Shown piece after piece: positions 5,240 through 5,505 of a DNA stretch of 5,505 nt. The DNA lies in assembly GCA_001778355.1 (NCBI GenBank), contig MFGS01000164.1:1-5505 (forward strand), in the 5' to 3' direction. How positions within the stretch are numbered: the stretch's first letter is position 1; the number at the start of each line of letters is the position of its first letter. The position numbers and the translations under genes were made by a program. Below the pieces are notes generated by a model. The model had not been told where the DNA came from and made no database searches. It saw only the letters and a program-made list of their open reading frames with translations. The stretch is from Candidatus Firestonebacteria bacterium RIFOXYA2_FULL_40_8 (GTDB lineage Bacteria; Oederibacteriota; D2-FULL-39-29).

Positions 5240-5337
5240 GTTGAGGCGAGAAGCTAGGTTTCTGGCTTTTATTCTTAACCGCATTACCCGCGAGGTTAAA
5301 CACCTAACCACCCTCGGCCGGCTCTGATGCAAAAAAT
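5240..5337 (+). promoter_or_regulatory. Structured atpB-atpE spacer, possible atpE translation or attenuation element
   Basis: This 98-base gap is the longest in the window and holds no gene. It carries AGGTT three times (5238-5242, 5256-5260 and 5293-5297) and its complement AACC twice (5277-5280 and 5306-5309). Possible stems are AGAAGC/GCTTTT (5249-5254 with 5265-5270, followed by a T-rich run), TTAACC/GGTTAA (5275-5280 with 5294-5299) and GGTT/AACC (5294-5297 with 5306-5309). The last two share the same GGTT, so they exclude each other. A palindrome CGGCCG is at 5315-5320. The atpE ATG follows an A-run with no Shine-Dalgarno motif. In E. coli the region before atpE acts as a translational enhancer; a similar job here is inference. 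I see no convincing promoter. Confidence 0.4.
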
Positions 5338-5505
5338 ATGGAAGGTTTGGATCACACATCCATCGTGGTGATGGCGAAAGCTTTCACCATGGCGATCGGC
5401 GGTATTTGTCCAGCCATTGCCATTGGCCGTTTAGTGGCCAAGGCCATGGAAGCCATTGGCCGCAACCCTGAAGCTTCGGGCAAGTTGTTCGTTCCCATGC
5501 TTTTG
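5338..5505 (+). CDS. atpE: F-type ATP synthase subunit c, N-terminal 56 residues (3' end outside window)
   Basis: Subunit c is the ring-forming proteolipid whose second helix carries the ion-binding carboxylate. Only the first helix and the polar loop are present: a short N-terminus (MEGLDHTS), helix 1 at about 9-37, then KAMEAIGRNPEASGKLF with the diagnostic loop R42-N43-P44. The carboxylate-bearing helix 2 is beyond the window. The glycine-rich stretch of helix 1, commonly GIGPGIGIG, reads GGICPAIAIG (21-30), with Cys at 24 and Ala in place of two glycines. The glutamine that helps bind sodium in Na+-type rings such as that of Ilyobacter is isoleucine at the aligned place (I29), which favours a proton-type ring. 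ATG at 5338 is supported by a stop codon 33 bases upstream in frame and no start in between. The gene follows atpB after the structured spacer. Confidence 0.95.
   Translation, partial: MEGLDHTSIVVMAKAFTMAIGGICPAIAIGRLVAKAMEAIGRNPEASGKLFVPMLL

Noticed and set aside
5327..5371. A 14-codon reading frame overlapping the atpE start
   Set aside because: It begins at ATG 5327 out of frame with atpE, has no initiation signal, and its short Trp-rich product resembles nothing. The atpE frame is plainly the coding one.

Overview
The window reads as ordinary bacterial core-genome DNA: eight adjacent plus-strand genes, complete or cut by the window ends, plus an upstream partial one, with almost no intergenic space. 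I see no mobile element, CRISPR array, tRNA, rRNA or defence gene. Several traits together suggest a small-genome lineage of the Candidate Phyla Radiation (Patescibacteria, for example the Parcubacteria group): compact proteins without the usual C-terminal extensions (RsmI, MetRS), AT-leaning codon use, gene gaps of 2-12 bases, and no Shine-Dalgarno sequence before any gene. This assignment is inference; a protein search would settle it. TGA acts as a true stop in three genes (rsmI, the cvpA-like gene, atpZ), so the code is standard and the UGA-glycine lineages (Gracilibacteria, Absconditabacteria) are excluded.

Region 1 (1-420) is iron-sulfur biology: the C-terminal end of an IscU/NifU-type cluster scaffold, then a 60-residue single-cluster [4Fe-4S] ferredoxin, closed by a strong two-sided hairpin terminator. 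Region 2 (421-4061) is a tight probable operon of rsmI (16S rRNA 2'-O-methyltransferase), metG (methionyl-tRNA synthetase), a CvpA-family membrane protein and a TatD-family nuclease. The rsmI-metG-tatD order is also known from Firmicutes such as Bacillus subtilis, where these genes lie close together; the CvpA gene sits inside that block here. Region 3 (4062-5505) is the start of the F-type ATP synthase operon: a good sigma70-type promoter, atpZ/atpI-like gene, atpB (subunit a), a structured 98-base spacer, and the first 56 codons of atpE (subunit c), which runs off the end.

I did not find a previously undescribed system. The most interesting signals are about gene expression. All eight visible gene starts lack a Shine-Dalgarno motif, and all eight have T immediately before the ATG. 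Two promoters lie so close to their start codons that leaderless or nearly leaderless mRNAs are predicted. The atpB-atpE spacer can fold into mutually exclusive hairpins, and the c subunit has an unusual Cys-Pro in its glycine-rich first helix.
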